From positions 304,051 through 368,050 of the forward strand of contig NZ_KN293978.2 of the NCBI RefSeq assembly GCF_000768555.3: DNA of 64,000 bases. Reading direction: 5' to 3'. This document shows positions 34,727 to 44,528 of the stretch, piece after piece. This DNA is from Roseovarius mucosus DSM 17069. Its GTDB lineage: Bacteria; Pseudomonadota; Alphaproteobacteria; Rhodobacterales; Rhodobacteraceae. The notes beneath the pieces are model-generated. The model ran no database searches. It saw only the letters and a program-made list of their open reading frames with translations, and was not told where the DNA came from. Made by a program: the position numbers and the translations under genes. Position 1 is the first letter of the stretch. Each line of letters begins with the position of its first letter.

Positions 34727-35482
34727 TTAATTTTCAAGAAAGAAGATCTGGTTCTGGAATGCTGCCTTGAGCACCGCCTGTGCTGTTGTTTCGACGGACA
34801 GCGCCTGACGCGCGAGGCGCAGATGCTTTTCCACGGTCGCTGGGGTCAGGCCCATGATGGTGGCGATGTCCTGAATCGTCTTGCCGTCGCCCACCCAGCC
34901 CAGGACCTCGCGTTGGCGTGGGGTCAGGGCGCGGCCAGGTGCGGTATAGGGCAGGGAGAGAATCCGCAGATGGGCCACGTTGTTGAGGGCAAGGATCTGT
35001 TCACCGCAACGGGACCAGAGGGCATCTACCTCTGATTGTGTGACACCTTTTTGCGCGGTGAGGGCAATTGCCCCCTTGGTGCGGGGGCTGAGCGATTTGA
35101 AGCTGATGGAATAGCCCGCCGTCACACCATGTACTTGGTTGAAGTCGATCACCCGGCGCTCTTCTGGGGTGAGCGTGCCGCTGTCGGTCATGTGGCGCAG
35201 CACCGACCACGAGCAAGCCCCGTCATTCTCGAGCGCCCAACGCACCATGGGCGCATTGAAATAGAGACCCTCGCCGACAAAGACATTCGTGTAACAAGGA
35301 TCATGATTCGTCAGCAACAGGAAATCGTCTGGATTGCCGAGCGACGTGGCGGTGCGATAGCGGGTGTAGCCATAGATCAGCCGGTCAAATCCGTACTCTG
35401 CCATGAACTGGGTATGATGATCCCAGAGTTCCTCGATCGTGGCGGCATTGAGCAGGGTGTTGACCCTTGCGGCTTCGATCAT
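34727..35482 (-). CDS. LuxR-family regulator with atypical autoinducer-binding domain
   Basis: 251 aa. The N-terminal 160 residues have the length and layout of the autoinducer-binding domain ([27 protein letters not shown]), and the C-terminus is a LuxR helix-turn-helix ([22 protein letters not shown]). However, where AHL-binding proteins have the W-x3-Y and Asp-Pro-Val residues, this protein has [14 protein letters not shown], so the signal may be something other than a classical AHL, or none. No luxI gene is nearby. It overlaps aroQ by 4 bp, an unusual pairing for a regulator. Confidence 0.85.
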   Translation of the reverse strand: MIEAARVNTLLNAATIEELWDHHTQFMAEYGFDRLIYGYTRYRTATSLGNPDDFLLLTNHDPCYTNVFVGEGLYFNAPMVRWALENDGACSWSVLRHMTDSGTLTPEERRVIDFNQVHGVTAGYSISFKSLSPRTKGAIALTAQKGVTQSEVDALWSRCGEQILALNNVAHLRILSLPYTAPGRALTPRQREVLGWVGDGKTIQDIATIMGLTPATVEKHLRLARQALSVETTAQAVLKAAFQNQIFFLEN

Positions 35483-35922
35483 CCGGCACGCTCCAGATGG
35501 CCGAGCATTGCGTCAAGCGCCAGAACGTAGCCCTGCGCGCCAAAGCCGCAGATCACGCCAAGTGCGACACGTGCGATATAGGACTGGTGGCGAAACGCCT
35601 CGCGGGCATGAACATTCGACAGATGCAGTTCGATGGTCGGAATGGCGACCGAGCTGATGGCGTCCATCAGCGCCACGGAGGTATGGGTATAGGCACCCGC
35701 GTTAAGGATGATTCCATCATATGTGCCGCGCGCCGCATGGATCGCATCGAGCAGCGCGCCTTCATGGTTGCTCTGGTAAAATGCGACGGTCACGCCGCGC
35801 TGACGGGCGGCATCCTGACAGGTTGTTTCTATATCAGCGAGGGTTGTACGCCCATACACTTCGGGCTGGCGCGTGCCGAGAAGATTGAGGTTTGGTCCGT
35901 TCAGAAAGAGAACTGCGGTCAT
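35479..35922 (-). CDS. aroQ: 3-dehydroquinate dehydratase, type II
   Basis: A 147-aa shikimate pathway enzyme. The type II signature [18 protein letters not shown] is at the N-terminus (Tyr in the last part is catalytic), followed by [26 protein letters not shown] and [11 protein letters not shown], which supply the active-site Asn and His. ATG 35922 ([11 protein letters not shown]) was chosen over the longer frame to 35943. It is upstream of and overlapping the LuxR gene. Confidence 0.94.
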   Translation of the reverse strand: MTAVLFLNGPNLNLLGTRQPEVYGRTTLADIETTCQDAARQRGVTVAFYQSNHEGALLDAIHAARGTYDGIILNAGAYTHTSVALMDAISSVAIPTIELHLSNVHAREAFRHQSYIARVALGVICGFGAQGYVLALDAMLGHLERAG

Positions 35923-36168
35923 GGTAAAACTCCTGCATGTCACTCTTAAACCGTGGGCCTAGCCTGAGTCGAGAGCTGCGTGGTCTGAGGGCGCGCATCC
36001 GCCGGGGCACAGGCCTCGGGTTTACGGCTCTGGCGCAACAAACCACATGAGGATGAAACTGTAAGGTATTGTTTGCAGGTCTTTTACAGAGGTTAGCAAG
36101 AGATAGGGTTCACGTTTTTGTAATCTCAATATATTACATAATACTGATTATGCGAAAACTGGATACTG
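35923..36168. other. Non-coding spacer left of the IS element
   Basis: No convincing ORF. The right half (36040-36168) is markedly AT-rich (for example TAATCTCAATATATTACATA) compared with the chromosome and may hold the aroQ promoter on the reverse strand. A lux-box-like sequence was considered and rejected. Confidence 0.5.
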
Positions 36169-37259
36169 TGATGGCACATTCTAAACTGGGTTGCGACAAA
36201 TCCCCTATCTTGCTGAAAAGCAAGGAGAACGGACATGGCCCATACAGAGCTGGATTTGCGTGAGAGACGCGCAATCGAAGACATGCTGAATGCGAAGGTG
36301 CCAGTGAGCAAGATCGCCGCTGAGATTGGCAGGCATCGCTCGACCGTCTATCGTGAGATCAAGCGGAACTATTTCACCGACGAAGAGCTGCCGTATCTGA
36401 ACGGCTACTACGGGATGAATGCTCAGAAGTACGCGTCGGACCGGCGCGTGCGGCGACGCAAATTGATCCGTCTGGAAGATCTGCGTTCTCATGTCATCGC
36501 CCAGTTGAAGATTGGCTGGACGCCGGAACAAATCGCAGGTCGTCTTGTCTACGATGACCAACCGGTCCGCGTCAGCCATGAAACGATTTACGCTTACGTC
36601 TACAGCGCCGAAGGTCAGTCCGAACAACTGGCGCGGCACTTGCCCAGCCGACGCAAGAAACGGCAACCGCGCTATGCCAGACGCCCCAGAGGACAGGTTT
36701 TCCCACCAGATCGCTCAATCCATGAACGCCCAGACTACGTGAAGACGCGCGAGACCTTTGGCGAGTGGGAAGGCGATCTGATGATCTTCGAGCGGTCTCA
36801 GGGCACGATGAATGTCGCATCACTTGTCGAACGCAAAACGCGCTTTGCCGTCCTGTTCCGCAACAACGACCGCAGCTCGACCCACTTCATCAACAAACTG
36901 ATGGATGTGATGGAACCCCTGCCCCAACCTGCGCGGAAATCGATCACCTTCGACCGCGGTTTTGAGTTCCGTGCGTGGCGAAAGCTGAAGTCCGGCATCG
37001 GCACCGAAAGCTGGTTCTGTGACCCGCAAGCGCCCTGGCAGAAAGGATCGGTCGAAAACCTGAACAAACGCGCGCGGCGATATCTGCCACGCGACATCCA
37101 ACTCGCGGCGCTCTCAAATCGTAATATGAAGGCGATTTGCGACAGTCTGAACAGCACCCCCAGAAAGTGCCTCGGCTGGCGCACCCCACTCGAGGCGTTC
37201 AGAGAAGAGATGATGAAACTGAGATAGCGGAAACCGTCGCAACGACCCTTGAGCCATCA
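36169..37259 (+). mobile_element. IS30-family insertion sequence
   Basis: One transposase gene with related ends. TGATGGC at 36169-36175 is matched inverted by GCCATCA at 37253-37259, and an inner block TTGCGAC (36191-36197) is matched by GTCGCAA (37236-37242), with CTATCT/AGATAG further in; the spacing differs by several bases, so the inverted repeats are imperfect and the exact ends are approximate. A target duplication is not evident. The element lies between aroQ and the MATE gene, with its right end 2-3 bp from the MATE stop. Confidence 0.75.
36235..37227 (+). CDS. IS30-family transposase, intact
   Basis: 330 aa. The N-terminal helix-turn-helix (VSKIAAEIGRHRSTVYREIKRN) is followed by the catalytic core. 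The DDE residues are visible as WEGDLMIF, ITFDRGFEF and GSVENLNKR, with 33 residues between the second Asp and the Glu, the spacing of IS30. The start has AAGGAG upstream. No frameshift or stop, so it is potentially active. Confidence 0.94.
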   Translation: MAHTELDLRERRAIEDMLNAKVPVSKIAAEIGRHRSTVYREIKRNYFTDEELPYLNGYYGMNAQKYASDRRVRRRKLIRLEDLRSHVIAQLKIGWTPEQIAGRLVYDDQPVRVSHETIYAYVYSAEGQSEQLARHLPSRRKKRQPRYARRPRGQVFPPDRSIHERPDYVKTRETFGEWEGDLMIFERSQGTMNVASLVERKTRFAVLFRNNDRSSTHFINKLMDVMEPLPQPARKSITFDRGFEFRAWRKLKSGIGTESWFCDPQAPWQKGSVENLNKRARRYLPRDIQLAALSNRNMKAICDSLNSTPRKCLGWRTPLEAFREEMMKLR

Positions 37260-37261
37260 GA

Positions 37262-38668
37262 TCAGGACCGGCTGCACCGGTTTATCACAACCTGCATACG
37301 CTGGTCGGGGCATGAGAAATGCCCCGACAATGGATCCTTGCATGGGGCCTCGATCACGCGCAGGCTGAGCCAGGTCGCGATGCCCGCAAAGACCACCCCG
37401 CCAAGCGCCTGCCCCAAGAGAACCCCCGGCGCGCCCCAGACCATTCCGAACGCCACCGCAAAGGGCCAGATGCCCAGCGTGTTGCGCGCCCAGTTGACCC
37501 ATGTCGAATAGCCCGGATGCCCAAGATTGTTGAACGAGGCATTGGCGATGAATATCGCACCGTTAAAGAAGGACGCGAGCGCCAGTGGCCCGAGATAGAG
37601 GTACAGCAGGCTGCGCATCTGTCCGGTGGCGTCAAAGAGATCGGCAATCGGCGCGCGTAGCGCAAAAAGCAGCGCCGACATGGTGAGGACATAGAGCGCC
37701 AGAAACTTGAGCCCGTCAAAGAAGGTCTCTTGCACCCGGTCCAGCCGCCCTGCCCCGAAATTCTGACCAAAGATCGGCCCGATTGCACCCGAGAGCGCCA
37801 GCACCACGGAAAAGACTACCGGCACCAGACGATTGATCACGGCCATGCCCGCCACCGCATCGGCCCCGTATTTGGCCATTTCGCGCGTCACGATCGCGGT
37901 GCCGACGGGCGTAGCGACAGTGGCCAGCATGGCCGGGGCCGCGATGCCGATCGCCCCGCCACAATCGCGCACCACGCAAGCGAAGTGCGGTTTGGCGAAG
38001 GCCCGGTAGCGAAGAATGGCAATGCCAAGGGCCAAGCCCATGGTCGCCACACGGGCAAAGACGGTCGCCACGGCCGCCCCTTCGAGGCCCATGTTGAGGC
38101 TGAAGATCAGGATCGGATCGAGCACGAGGTTGACGCCCGCCCCCAAGAGTGCCGGATACATGGCGCCGCGGGCATCGCCATAGGCGCGCAGCACCGCAAC
38201 TGCGACCATCGAGAGACCCGAGACAAAGGTCGTGGGCAGGATGATCCAGAGGTATGTGGCCGCCATGTCGCGCATCGCCCCCTCTGCGCCGACCAGACCC
38301 AGAATGTCGTTGATGAAGGGCAAGGCCAGAAGTGGCACGAGAAGGCCTACGGCGACCGAGATCACAGCCGTGGCACTGGCCGCCTCGCGGGCAGCTTTGC
38401 TGTCCTTGCGCCCTTCGGCCTGGGCCACGAGCGCGCCTGCGGCGATGGAGAGGCCGATGTTGATGGCGCTGGCAAAGAACATGATCGTGCTGGCATAGCC
38501 CGCAGCGGCCGCCAGCTCCTCGCGCCCCAGCATGGAAATGAAAAGGATATCAATAAGATCGACGGCGAAAATGGCCATGAGGCCAATGCTCGACGTAAAG
38601 GACATCACCGAGATGTGCCTGAAAAGGTTGCCTTGGGTAAAGCTGCCGCCGGTGTCGGTGAGGGCCAT
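37262..38668 (-). CDS. MATE family efflux transporter
   Basis: A 468-aa transporter with twelve hydrophobic segments, exporting organic cations or drugs by cation antiport. Two homologous halves are seen (start: SFTSSIGLMAIFAVDLIDILFISMLG; second half: SVVLALSGAIGPIFGQNFGAGR). The last 30 residues after segment 12 (from RVIEAPCKD) are hydrophilic and include a region encoded by a 10-bp-stem hairpin, and the stop lies right at the IS30 end. The true C-terminus may therefore have been shortened or replaced by the insertion. Confidence 0.88.
   Translation of the reverse strand: MALTDTGGSFTQGNLFRHISVMSFTSSIGLMAIFAVDLIDILFISMLGREELAAAAGYASTIMFFASAINIGLSIAAGALVAQAEGRKDSKAAREAASATAVISVAVGLLVPLLALPFINDILGLVGAEGAMRDMAATYLWIILPTTFVSGLSMVAVAVLRAYGDARGAMYPALLGAGVNLVLDPILIFSLNMGLEGAAVATVFARVATMGLALGIAILRYRAFAKPHFACVVRDCGGAIGIAAPAMLATVATPVGTAIVTREMAKYGADAVAGMAVINRLVPVVFSVVLALSGAIGPIFGQNFGAGRLDRVQETFFDGLKFLALYVLTMSALLFALRAPIADLFDATGQMRSLLYLYLGPLALASFFNGAIFIANASFNNLGHPGYSTWVNWARNTLGIWPFAVAFGMVWGAPGVLLGQALGGVVFAGIATWLSLRVIEAPCKDPLSGHFSCPDQRMQVVINRCSRS
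37304..37328. terminator. Hairpin inside the 3' end of the MATE ORF
   Basis: GTCGGGGCAT (37304-37313) and ATGCCCCGAC (37319-37328) form a perfect 10-bp stem. It looks like an old terminator but is presently inside the reading frame and has no T-run. Confidence 0.5.
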
Positions 38669-38759
38669 GTCATGCTCCTGTTACATCACGGCTGCTGACA
38701 TATACTCAAAGCGCGCCTGCGCAATTGGCATGCGTTCAACAGTTAGTGTGCAAAACTGC

Positions 38760-40019
38760 TCAGCCGCGGGCCGATACGGCATGCACGAGGCGCGCACCGG
38801 TTTCGTAATAGAGTGACTTGAGGATCACGAACTGTTCAGAGTGGCTCTCGACGAGGGGCACAGGCAGGCCGCTGTCGTCGCCCGACAAGAGAGCCAGAGC
38901 GGCGGCGCGGCCAAAGACCGTACCGGGGCCGATGCCCCGTCCGGAATAACCGAAAATGGCCAAGGCCCCCGGCCCCATGCGTTGAATTCGGGGCAAATGA
39001 TCATGGGTCATGGCGATTCGCCCGGCCCAAGCGTGTTCGATCTCTGCCCCGGAGAGCCTGGGGAAAAGCTGTGCCAGTTTGCGCCGCGCCCAATTCTCAT
39101 GGAGCGTGGCATCCCCGCCCATGCCGCCCAGAATCACCCGCCCTGCCCGGTCGCGGCGCAGCGAGGTCATCACAAGGCCGGTATCCCAGCATCCCTCGCC
39201 CCCGGCCAGAATATCGCCCGCCAGATTGTCACCAAGGGGCGCAGTTGCCAGTTGAAAATACTGCACAATCGGCACGTCGGGACGGGTCACATGCGTGACG
39301 GGGCGGTGATAGGCATTGGTGGCAATGAGCAGATGCCGCGCCCGCAGTTTGCCGCCGGGGGTGGTGACGATCCACTGGCCGCTGCGGTGTTCGGCGGCGG
39401 TGACAGGGGTCTGCTCGCAGATCAAGGCACCGGCGTCATGGGCGGCGCGAGCGAGGCCACGCGCATAGGCGAGCGGCTGAATCGTGCCTGCGCGCGCATC
39501 ATGGAGCGCGCCGTTAAACCTATCTGTTCCCGTGCGTTGTGCGGTAGAGCTCATGTCAATCAGGCGCACCGGCGCGCCACGTGCGGCAAGTTGCGCGTGA
39601 CGTGACTTCAGATCCGCCATGGCCTTGGGCGCGTGGGCGAGATGCAGGGTGCCGTTGCGGGTGGCCTCGCAGGCGATGTCGTGCTGTGCGATGAGGTCGA
39701 ACACGAGCGACGGGGCCTCTGCCAGCACGGCGTTGAGATGTTCACCCGCCTCCGGCCCCAGAATCTTGCATACGTCATCGGGCGGCAGCCAGAGCCCGGC
39801 GTTGACAAGGCCCACGTTGCGGCCAGAGCCGCCCTCGCCCACGGTTTCGGCCTCGAGCACCGCAACATCGGCCCCCTGCCCTGCGGCATGGAGCGCCGCC
39901 GACAGGCCCGTGAACCCCGCGCCGATGATTGCCAGATCAACCATACGTTCACCGCGCAGAGGCGATGCTGCGAAGGATTCAACGGCACTCTCGCGCCAGA
40001 GGTTGCCAAGGCCCGGCAT
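38760..40019 (-). CDS. FAD-dependent oxidoreductase (DAO family)
   Basis: 419 aa. The FAD-binding motif LAIIGAGFTGLSAALHA is near residue 28, followed by VAVLEAETVGEGGSGRNVGLVNAG and a C-terminal FAD-contact region GYSGRGIGPGTVFGRA. It belongs to the glycine/D-amino acid oxidase (DAO) superfamily. It begins 3 bp after the gcdH stop, so they share an operon, which suggests a substrate in lysine or glutarate breakdown (an amine or 2-hydroxyglutarate-type acid), but the substrate is not determined. Confidence 0.87.
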   Translation of the reverse strand: MPGLGNLWRESAVESFAASPLRGERMVDLAIIGAGFTGLSAALHAAGQGADVAVLEAETVGEGGSGRNVGLVNAGLWLPPDDVCKILGPEAGEHLNAVLAEAPSLVFDLIAQHDIACEATRNGTLHLAHAPKAMADLKSRHAQLAARGAPVRLIDMSSTAQRTGTDRFNGALHDARAGTIQPLAYARGLARAAHDAGALICEQTPVTAAEHRSGQWIVTTPGGKLRARHLLIATNAYHRPVTHVTRPDVPIVQYFQLATAPLGDNLAGDILAGGEGCWDTGLVMTSLRRDRAGRVILGGMGGDATLHENWARRKLAQLFPRLSGAEIEHAWAGRIAMTHDHLPRIQRMGPGALAIFGYSGRGIGPGTVFGRAAALALLSGDDSGLPVPLVESHSEQFVILKSLYYETGARLVHAVSARG

Positions 40020-40022
40020 GGA

Positions 40023-41246
40023 TCAGAAGAACGCCTGAAGCCCGGTTTGCGCCCGGCCAAGGATGAGCGCATGCACATCATGCGTGCCCTCATATGTATT
40101 GACCGTTTCGAGATTGACCATGTGGCGAATGACCTGAAACTCTTCTGAAATGCCGTTGCCGCCGTGCATGTCGCGGGCGTGGCGGGCAATGTCGAGCGCC
40201 TTGCCGCAGTTGTTGCGCTTGATCATCGAGATCATTTCCGGGGCGGCGTTGGCCTCGTCCATCAGGCGGCCGACGCGCAGCGCCGCTTGCAGCCCGAGGG
40301 TGATCTCGGTTTGCATATTGGCCAGTTTCAACTGAAAAAGCTGGGTTTGCGCCAAGGGGCGGTTGAATTGCTTGCGATCCAGCCCGTATTGCCGGGACGC
40401 GTGCCAGCAGAATTCAGCGGCCCCCATGACGCCCCATGCAATGCCGTAGCGGGCGCGGTTCAAACATCCAAAAGGCCCTTTAAGCCCTTGAACATTGGGA
40501 AGAAGTGCGGATTCGGGCACCTCGACATTGTCCATCACGATCTCGCCGGTGACGGAGGCGCGCAAGCTGAGTTTGCCGCCGACCTTGGGGGCGCTCAGAC
40601 CCTTCATGCCCTTTTCCAGGATAAAGCCACGGATCTTGCCGTCATGCGCCTCGGATTTGGCCCAGACCACGAAAACATCCGCGATGGGGCTGTTGGAAAT
40701 CCACATCTTGGAGCCGGTCAGGCGGTAGCCGCTGTCGGTGCGCACGGCGCGGGTTTTCATGCCAGCTGGGTCACTGCCGGCGTCCGGTTCGGTCAGGCCA
40801 AAGCAGCCAATGAGATCACCGTTGGCCAGACCGGGCAGGTATTTGCGGCGCTGCTCTTCGCTGCCATAGGCATAGATCGGATACATCACGAGCGAGGATT
40901 GCACGCTCATCATCGAGCGGTAGCCCGAATCGACCCGCTCGATTTCGCGGGCGACGAGGCCGTAAGAAACATAGTTGGCACCCAGCCCGCCGTATTCCTC
41001 GGGAATGGTGGTGCCCAACAGGCCCATCTGGCCCATTTCCTTGAATATACCGGGATCAACACGCTCTTCACGGTAAGCGGCGATGACGCGCGGTTGCAGC
41101 ACGTCTTGGGCAAAGGTGCGCGCGCTGTCGGTGATCATGCGCTCTTCTTCGGAGAGTTGATCGTTGAGGCGGAAGGGATCGGCCCAGTCGAAGGCGTTGA
41201 GATCCGGGGCATCCTTGGCGCGCAGCGTCGGGGTATTGGCGTTCAT
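40023..41246 (-). CDS. gcdH: Glutaryl-CoA dehydrogenase
   Basis: A 407-aa acyl-CoA dehydrogenase that converts glutaryl-CoA to crotonyl-CoA plus CO2 in lysine, tryptophan and benzoate degradation. Motifs are [36 protein letters not shown] and the catalytic glutamate in [17 protein letters not shown]. The N-terminal [19 protein letters not shown] is typical of glutaryl-specific members rather than other acyl-CoA dehydrogenases. Divergent from a LysR regulator. Confidence 0.94.
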   Translation of the reverse strand: MNANTPTLRAKDAPDLNAFDWADPFRLNDQLSEEERMITDSARTFAQDVLQPRVIAAYREERVDPGIFKEMGQMGLLGTTIPEEYGGLGANYVSYGLVAREIERVDSGYRSMMSVQSSLVMYPIYAYGSEEQRRKYLPGLANGDLIGCFGLTEPDAGSDPAGMKTRAVRTDSGYRLTGSKMWISNSPIADVFVVWAKSEAHDGKIRGFILEKGMKGLSAPKVGGKLSLRASVTGEIVMDNVEVPESALLPNVQGLKGPFGCLNRARYGIAWGVMGAAEFCWHASRQYGLDRKQFNRPLAQTQLFQLKLANMQTEITLGLQAALRVGRLMDEANAAPEMISMIKRNNCGKALDIARHARDMHGGNGISEEFQVIRHMVNLETVNTYEGTHDVHALILGRAQTGLQAFF

Positions 41247-41305
41247 GGCGGGCTCCTGTGGCGTATTCTCTGAGTTGGGGACAGGTTACACTGGCAAAAC
41301 GCCGA

Positions 41306-41323
41306 TGAATAACGATAAATTCA
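41306..41323. promoter_or_regulatory. Candidate LysR operator between gcdH and its regulator
   Basis: TGAAT (41306-41310) and ATTCA (41319-41323) around AACGATAA, 26 bp before the LysR ATG, fits the T-N11-A style of LysR binding sites in the 103-bp divergent spacer. Confidence 0.5.
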
Positions 41324-41349
41324 CATGAACCTATGAGTAAACCGCAAGA

Positions 41350-42261
41350 ATGACCCTGCCCCGCCGCTTTCTCCCATCCATATCTTCTTTGCGCGCGCTG
41401 GAGGCGCTGGATCGTCTGGGCAGTGCCACGGCGGCGGCCGCAGAGCTGTCGCAAACGCAAAGTGCGGTCAGCAGGCAATTGAAAACATTAGAGGATCAGC
41501 TTGGCGTGGCGCTGATCGTGCGGCAAGGACGCAGCATTCACCTGAGCCCGGAGGCGGCGGACTATGCGGATAAAATCCGGGGCGCGTTGCAACAGATTGC
41601 GCAAGCATCGCTTACGCTTACGGCGAATCCGGCCGGGGGCAGTCTGAGCCTTGCGATTCTACCGACATTCGGGATGCGATGGCTGGTGCCGCGACTGGCC
41701 GAGTTTGCGCGGCTCTATCCGGAGGTGACAATCAACCTGTCAACGCGGTTGAAACCGTTCAACTTTGTTACGGAACCATTTGATGCAGCTATACATTTTG
41801 GAGAACCAAACTGGATCGGCACCGAGGCGCTGAAGCTGCGGACCGAGCGGGTCGTGGCGGTGGCAACGCCAGAATTTCTGGCAGGTCATGCGCCGATCAC
41901 AGCGGCGGCCGATCTCTTGCGTCTGCCGCTTTTGCAGATCGAAACGCGGCCCGGTGCCTGGCCTGCGTGGTTCGAGGCGCAGGGCGTGACCGGCGCCAAG
42001 GTGAGCGGCACCATCTATGACCAATTTTCAACTATCACGCAGGCGGCGTTGCATGGGTTGGGCGTGGCGCTCTTGCCGGATTATCTGGCGGAACAGGATC
42101 TGGCGACAGGCCGGCTTAGGTCAGCCTGGGGCGACAAGACCCTGATTTCAGGGGCGTATTACCTTGTTTGGCCAGTTCAGAACGGGCGCGATCCGGCGCT
42201 CTGCAAGTTTCGCGATTGGCTGGCGGGACAGGCAGAGGACGAAGACCTGCTGCCGCGCTGA
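41350..42261 (+). CDS. LysR-family regulator of glutarate genes (GcdR/GcvA-like)
   Basis: 303 aa. The N-terminal winged helix-turn-helix (SSLRALEALDRLGSATAAAAELSQTQSAVSRQLK) and a C-terminal substrate-binding domain of the GcvA subgroup (LSTRLKPFNFVTEPFDAAIHFG) are clear. It is transcribed divergently from gcdH and probably controls it, by position. Ends 6 bp before the convergent phoB gene. Confidence 0.9.
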   Translation: MTLPRRFLPSISSLRALEALDRLGSATAAAAELSQTQSAVSRQLKTLEDQLGVALIVRQGRSIHLSPEAADYADKIRGALQQIAQASLTLTANPAGGSLSLAILPTFGMRWLVPRLAEFARLYPEVTINLSTRLKPFNFVTEPFDAAIHFGEPNWIGTEALKLRTERVVAVATPEFLAGHAPITAAADLLRLPLLQIETRPGAWPAWFEAQGVTGAKVSGTIYDQFSTITQAALHGLGVALLPDYLAEQDLATGRLRSAWGDKTLISGAYYLVWPVQNGRDPALCKFRDWLAGQAEDEDLLPR

Positions 42262-42267
42262 GGCCGT

Positions 42268-42957
42268 TCAGCCCAAGGCATAGCCCGCGCCGCGCACAGT
42301 GCGCAGCGGATCATCGCCCCCATGCTGGCAGAGCGCCTTGCGCAGCCGCCCGATATGCACATCCACGGTGCGGGTGTCGACATAGATGTCACGCCCCCAG
42401 ACGCGATCAAGGAGCTGCTCGCGGGACCAGACGCGGCCGGGCTTTTCCATGAAGGTCGAGAGGAGGCGGAATTCGGTGGGGCCGAGTTTCAGCGGCTTTT
42501 CGCTGCGGGTGACGCGATGGGTTTCGGCATCAAGCACGATGTCGAGATATTCCAGTCGCTCGCCCACGGTCGCCGGACGAGTGCGGCGCAGTTGCGCACG
42601 CACACGCGCCATCAATTCGACAAGTGAATAGGGCTTGATCACATAGTCATCGGCGCCGGTTTCGAGCCCGCGCACACGGTCCACCTCTTCGGAGCGGGCC
42701 GAGAGCATGATGATCGGAATCCCGCGCGTTTCAGAGCGGGTCTTGAGCTGACGACAGACCTCGATGCCGGATACATTAGGCATCATCCAATCCAGAACGA
42801 TGATGTCAGGCGGCATCTCCGACACCATCAAGAGCGCCTCTTCGCCATTGCTGGCGGTGAGCACGTGAAATCCGTCGGCCTGAAGATTGTAGCCCAGCAC
42901 TTCGCGCTGCGCCGGTTCGTCCTCGACCAAGAGGACGGTGGGTTGATCTGCGGACAT
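42268..42957 (-). CDS. phoB: Phosphate regulon response regulator PhoB
   Basis: A 229-aa OmpR-type response regulator. Receiver: acidic pair in LLVEDEPAQRE, Asp56 in VLDWMMPN, Lys in VIKPYSLVEL. The winged-helix DNA-binding domain ends DTRTVDVHIGRLRKAL. It is the last gene of the pst operon, 15 bp after phoU, and is expected to bind the PHO box upstream of pstS. Confidence 0.95.
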   Translation of the reverse strand: MSADQPTVLLVEDEPAQREVLGYNLQADGFHVLTASNGEEALLMVSEMPPDIIVLDWMMPNVSGIEVCRQLKTRSETRGIPIIMLSARSEEVDRVRGLETGADDYVIKPYSLVELMARVRAQLRRTRPATVGERLEYLDIVLDAETHRVTRSEKPLKLGPTEFRLLSTFMEKPGRVWSREQLLDRVWGRDIYVDTRTVDVHIGRLRKALCQHGGDDPLRTVRGAGYALG

Positions 42958-42972
42958 CGACGGCTCCTGTGC

Positions 42973-43701
42973 TTAGTGGCTGCCCTTGGGCGCAAGGCTG
43001 GGATCAACCGAGGTTGTATCGCTCTTGGGGCGCGGATCATCGGGGAAAGAGCCAGAGACAAGGTAGATCACCTGTTCGGCGATGGAGGTCACAAGATCGC
43101 CCATGCGTTCGGTGTTCTTGGCAATGAAGTGCAGATGCATGCAGGGCGTGATGTTGCGCGGGTCTTCCATCATGAAAGTCAGGAATTCGCGGAAGATCGC
43201 GTTATACATCTGATCGACATCCAGGTCGCGGCGGATCACCTCATGGGCAAGGTCCATGTCGCGCTGGATATAGGCATCGAGCACATCCTTGAGCATTTCC
43301 TCGACCTCGCGGGCCATACGACGCAGCGCCGAGGGCGAGCCGTTGACCGCCGCCATCTGGCTGAGAACCGAGGTGCGCTTGGCCATGTTCTTGGCATAGT
43401 CGCCGATGCGCTCGAGGCTGGCGGAAATCTTGATCACGGTCAGCACAACCCGCAGGTCGCGCGCGGCGGGCGACCGCAGGGCCAGAACACGGGCGGCCTC
43501 TTCGTTGATCTGCTCCTCGAGCGCGTCAATAGCCTTGTCACGGCCGCGCACCTCTTCGGCCAGTTCATCGTCGCGGGTTTCGAGCGAGCGCGCGGCGTCG
43601 GAGATTGCGCGCTCGACCATGCCGCCCATCTTCATGATATGGGCCTGAATGGTTTCGAGGTCGTGGTCGAAGGATGAAACGATGTGCTGATGGTCGGACA
43701 T
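42973..43701 (-). CDS. phoU: Phosphate transport regulator PhoU
   Basis: A 242-aa all-helical protein with the two metal-binding (E/D)xxxD motifs, ERIGDYAKN and ERMGDLVTS, one in each half. PhoU represses PhoR signalling when phosphate is plentiful by contact with PstB. The ATG at 43701 (MSDHQHIVSSFD) was chosen; the frame is open upstream into pstB. An unusual hydrophilic tail of about 20 residues follows the second motif. Confidence 0.94.
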   Translation of the reverse strand: MSDHQHIVSSFDHDLETIQAHIMKMGGMVERAISDAARSLETRDDELAEEVRGRDKAIDALEEQINEEAARVLALRSPAARDLRVVLTVIKISASLERIGDYAKNMAKRTSVLSQMAAVNGSPSALRRMAREVEEMLKDVLDAYIQRDMDLAHEVIRRDLDVDQMYNAIFREFLTFMMEDPRNITPCMHLHFIAKNTERMGDLVTSIAEQVIYLVSGSFPDDPRPKSDTTSVDPSLAPKGSH

Positions 43702-43711
43702 GGAAGGTTCC

Positions 43712-44512
43712 TTAGCCAATGCGCCCGGTGATGTAGCTTTCGGTGCGCTCATCCTTGGGGTTGGTGAAAATCTGGCCGGTATCGCCGAATTCGACGAGAT
43801 GACCGAGGTGGAAGAACGCTGTTTTCTGGCTGACACGGGCGGCCTGCTGCATCGAGTGCGTGACGATCACCACGGAAAACTCTTGACGCAATTCGTCGAT
43901 CAATTCCTCGACCTGCGCGGTTGCGATGGGGTCGAGCGCAGAGCAGGGTTCGTCCATCAACAGAACCTCGGGCGAGGTGGCGACGGCACGGGCGATGCAG
44001 AGTCGCTGTTGCTGACCACCGGAGAGACCGGTGCCGGGCTGGTCGAGACGGTCCTTGGCCTCGTTCCACAGGGCGGCGCGGCGCAGGGATTTTTCGACGA
44101 TCTCGTCGAGATCGGCCTTGGTGCGGGCGAGCCCATGAATGCGCGGGCCATAGGCCACATTGTCGTAGATCGACTTGGGGAACGGGTTGGGTTTCTGGAA
44201 CACCATCCCCACCTTGGCACGCAGTTGCACCGGATCGACCTTTTTGTCGTAGATATCTTCGCCGTCGATCAGGATGTCGCCCATCACGCGGCAGATGTCG
44301 ATCGTATCGTTCATCCGGTTGATGCAGCGCAGGAACGTGGACTTGCCACAACCCGACGGGCCGATAAAGGCGGTCACAGTCTTGTCGAGGATATCGACGT
44401 CCACGTCCTTGATGGCATGGGTGTCACCATAGTAAACCTGCACCTTGCGCGCGGCGATCTTGATGTCGTTGTTGGTCACTTTCGTCTCCGCGAATTTTGG
44501 GGCGTCATACAT
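43712..44512 (-). CDS. pstB: Phosphate ABC transporter ATPase PstB
   Basis: A 266-aa ATPase. Walker [14 protein letters not shown], signature [14 protein letters not shown], Walker [13 protein letters not shown] and the switch His in VIVTHSM are intact. The ATG at 44512 ([12 protein letters not shown]) was preferred over 44545 because the latter overlaps pstA's end without a better ribosome site. Fuels the PstCA permease. Confidence 0.95.
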   Translation of the reverse strand: MYDAPKFAETKVTNNDIKIAARKVQVYYGDTHAIKDVDVDILDKTVTAFIGPSGCGKSTFLRCINRMNDTIDICRVMGDILIDGEDIYDKKVDPVQLRAKVGMVFQKPNPFPKSIYDNVAYGPRIHGLARTKADLDEIVEKSLRRAALWNEAKDRLDQPGTGLSGGQQQRLCIARAVATSPEVLLMDEPCSALDPIATAQVEELIDELRQEFSVVIVTHSMQQAARVSQKTAFFHLGHLVEFGDTGQIFTNPKDERTESYITGRIG

Positions 44513-44528
44513 GGGTCTATACCTTTGT

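Noticed and set aside
36059..36078. A 20-bp CTG...CAG sequence resembling a lux box near aroQ
   Set aside because: The CTG to CAG spacing is 14 bp, not the usual 10, and the arms do not match.
36173..36195. TGGCAC followed by TTGC as a sigma54 promoter
   Set aside because: The spacing is 13 bp instead of 5, and it lies in the IS end.
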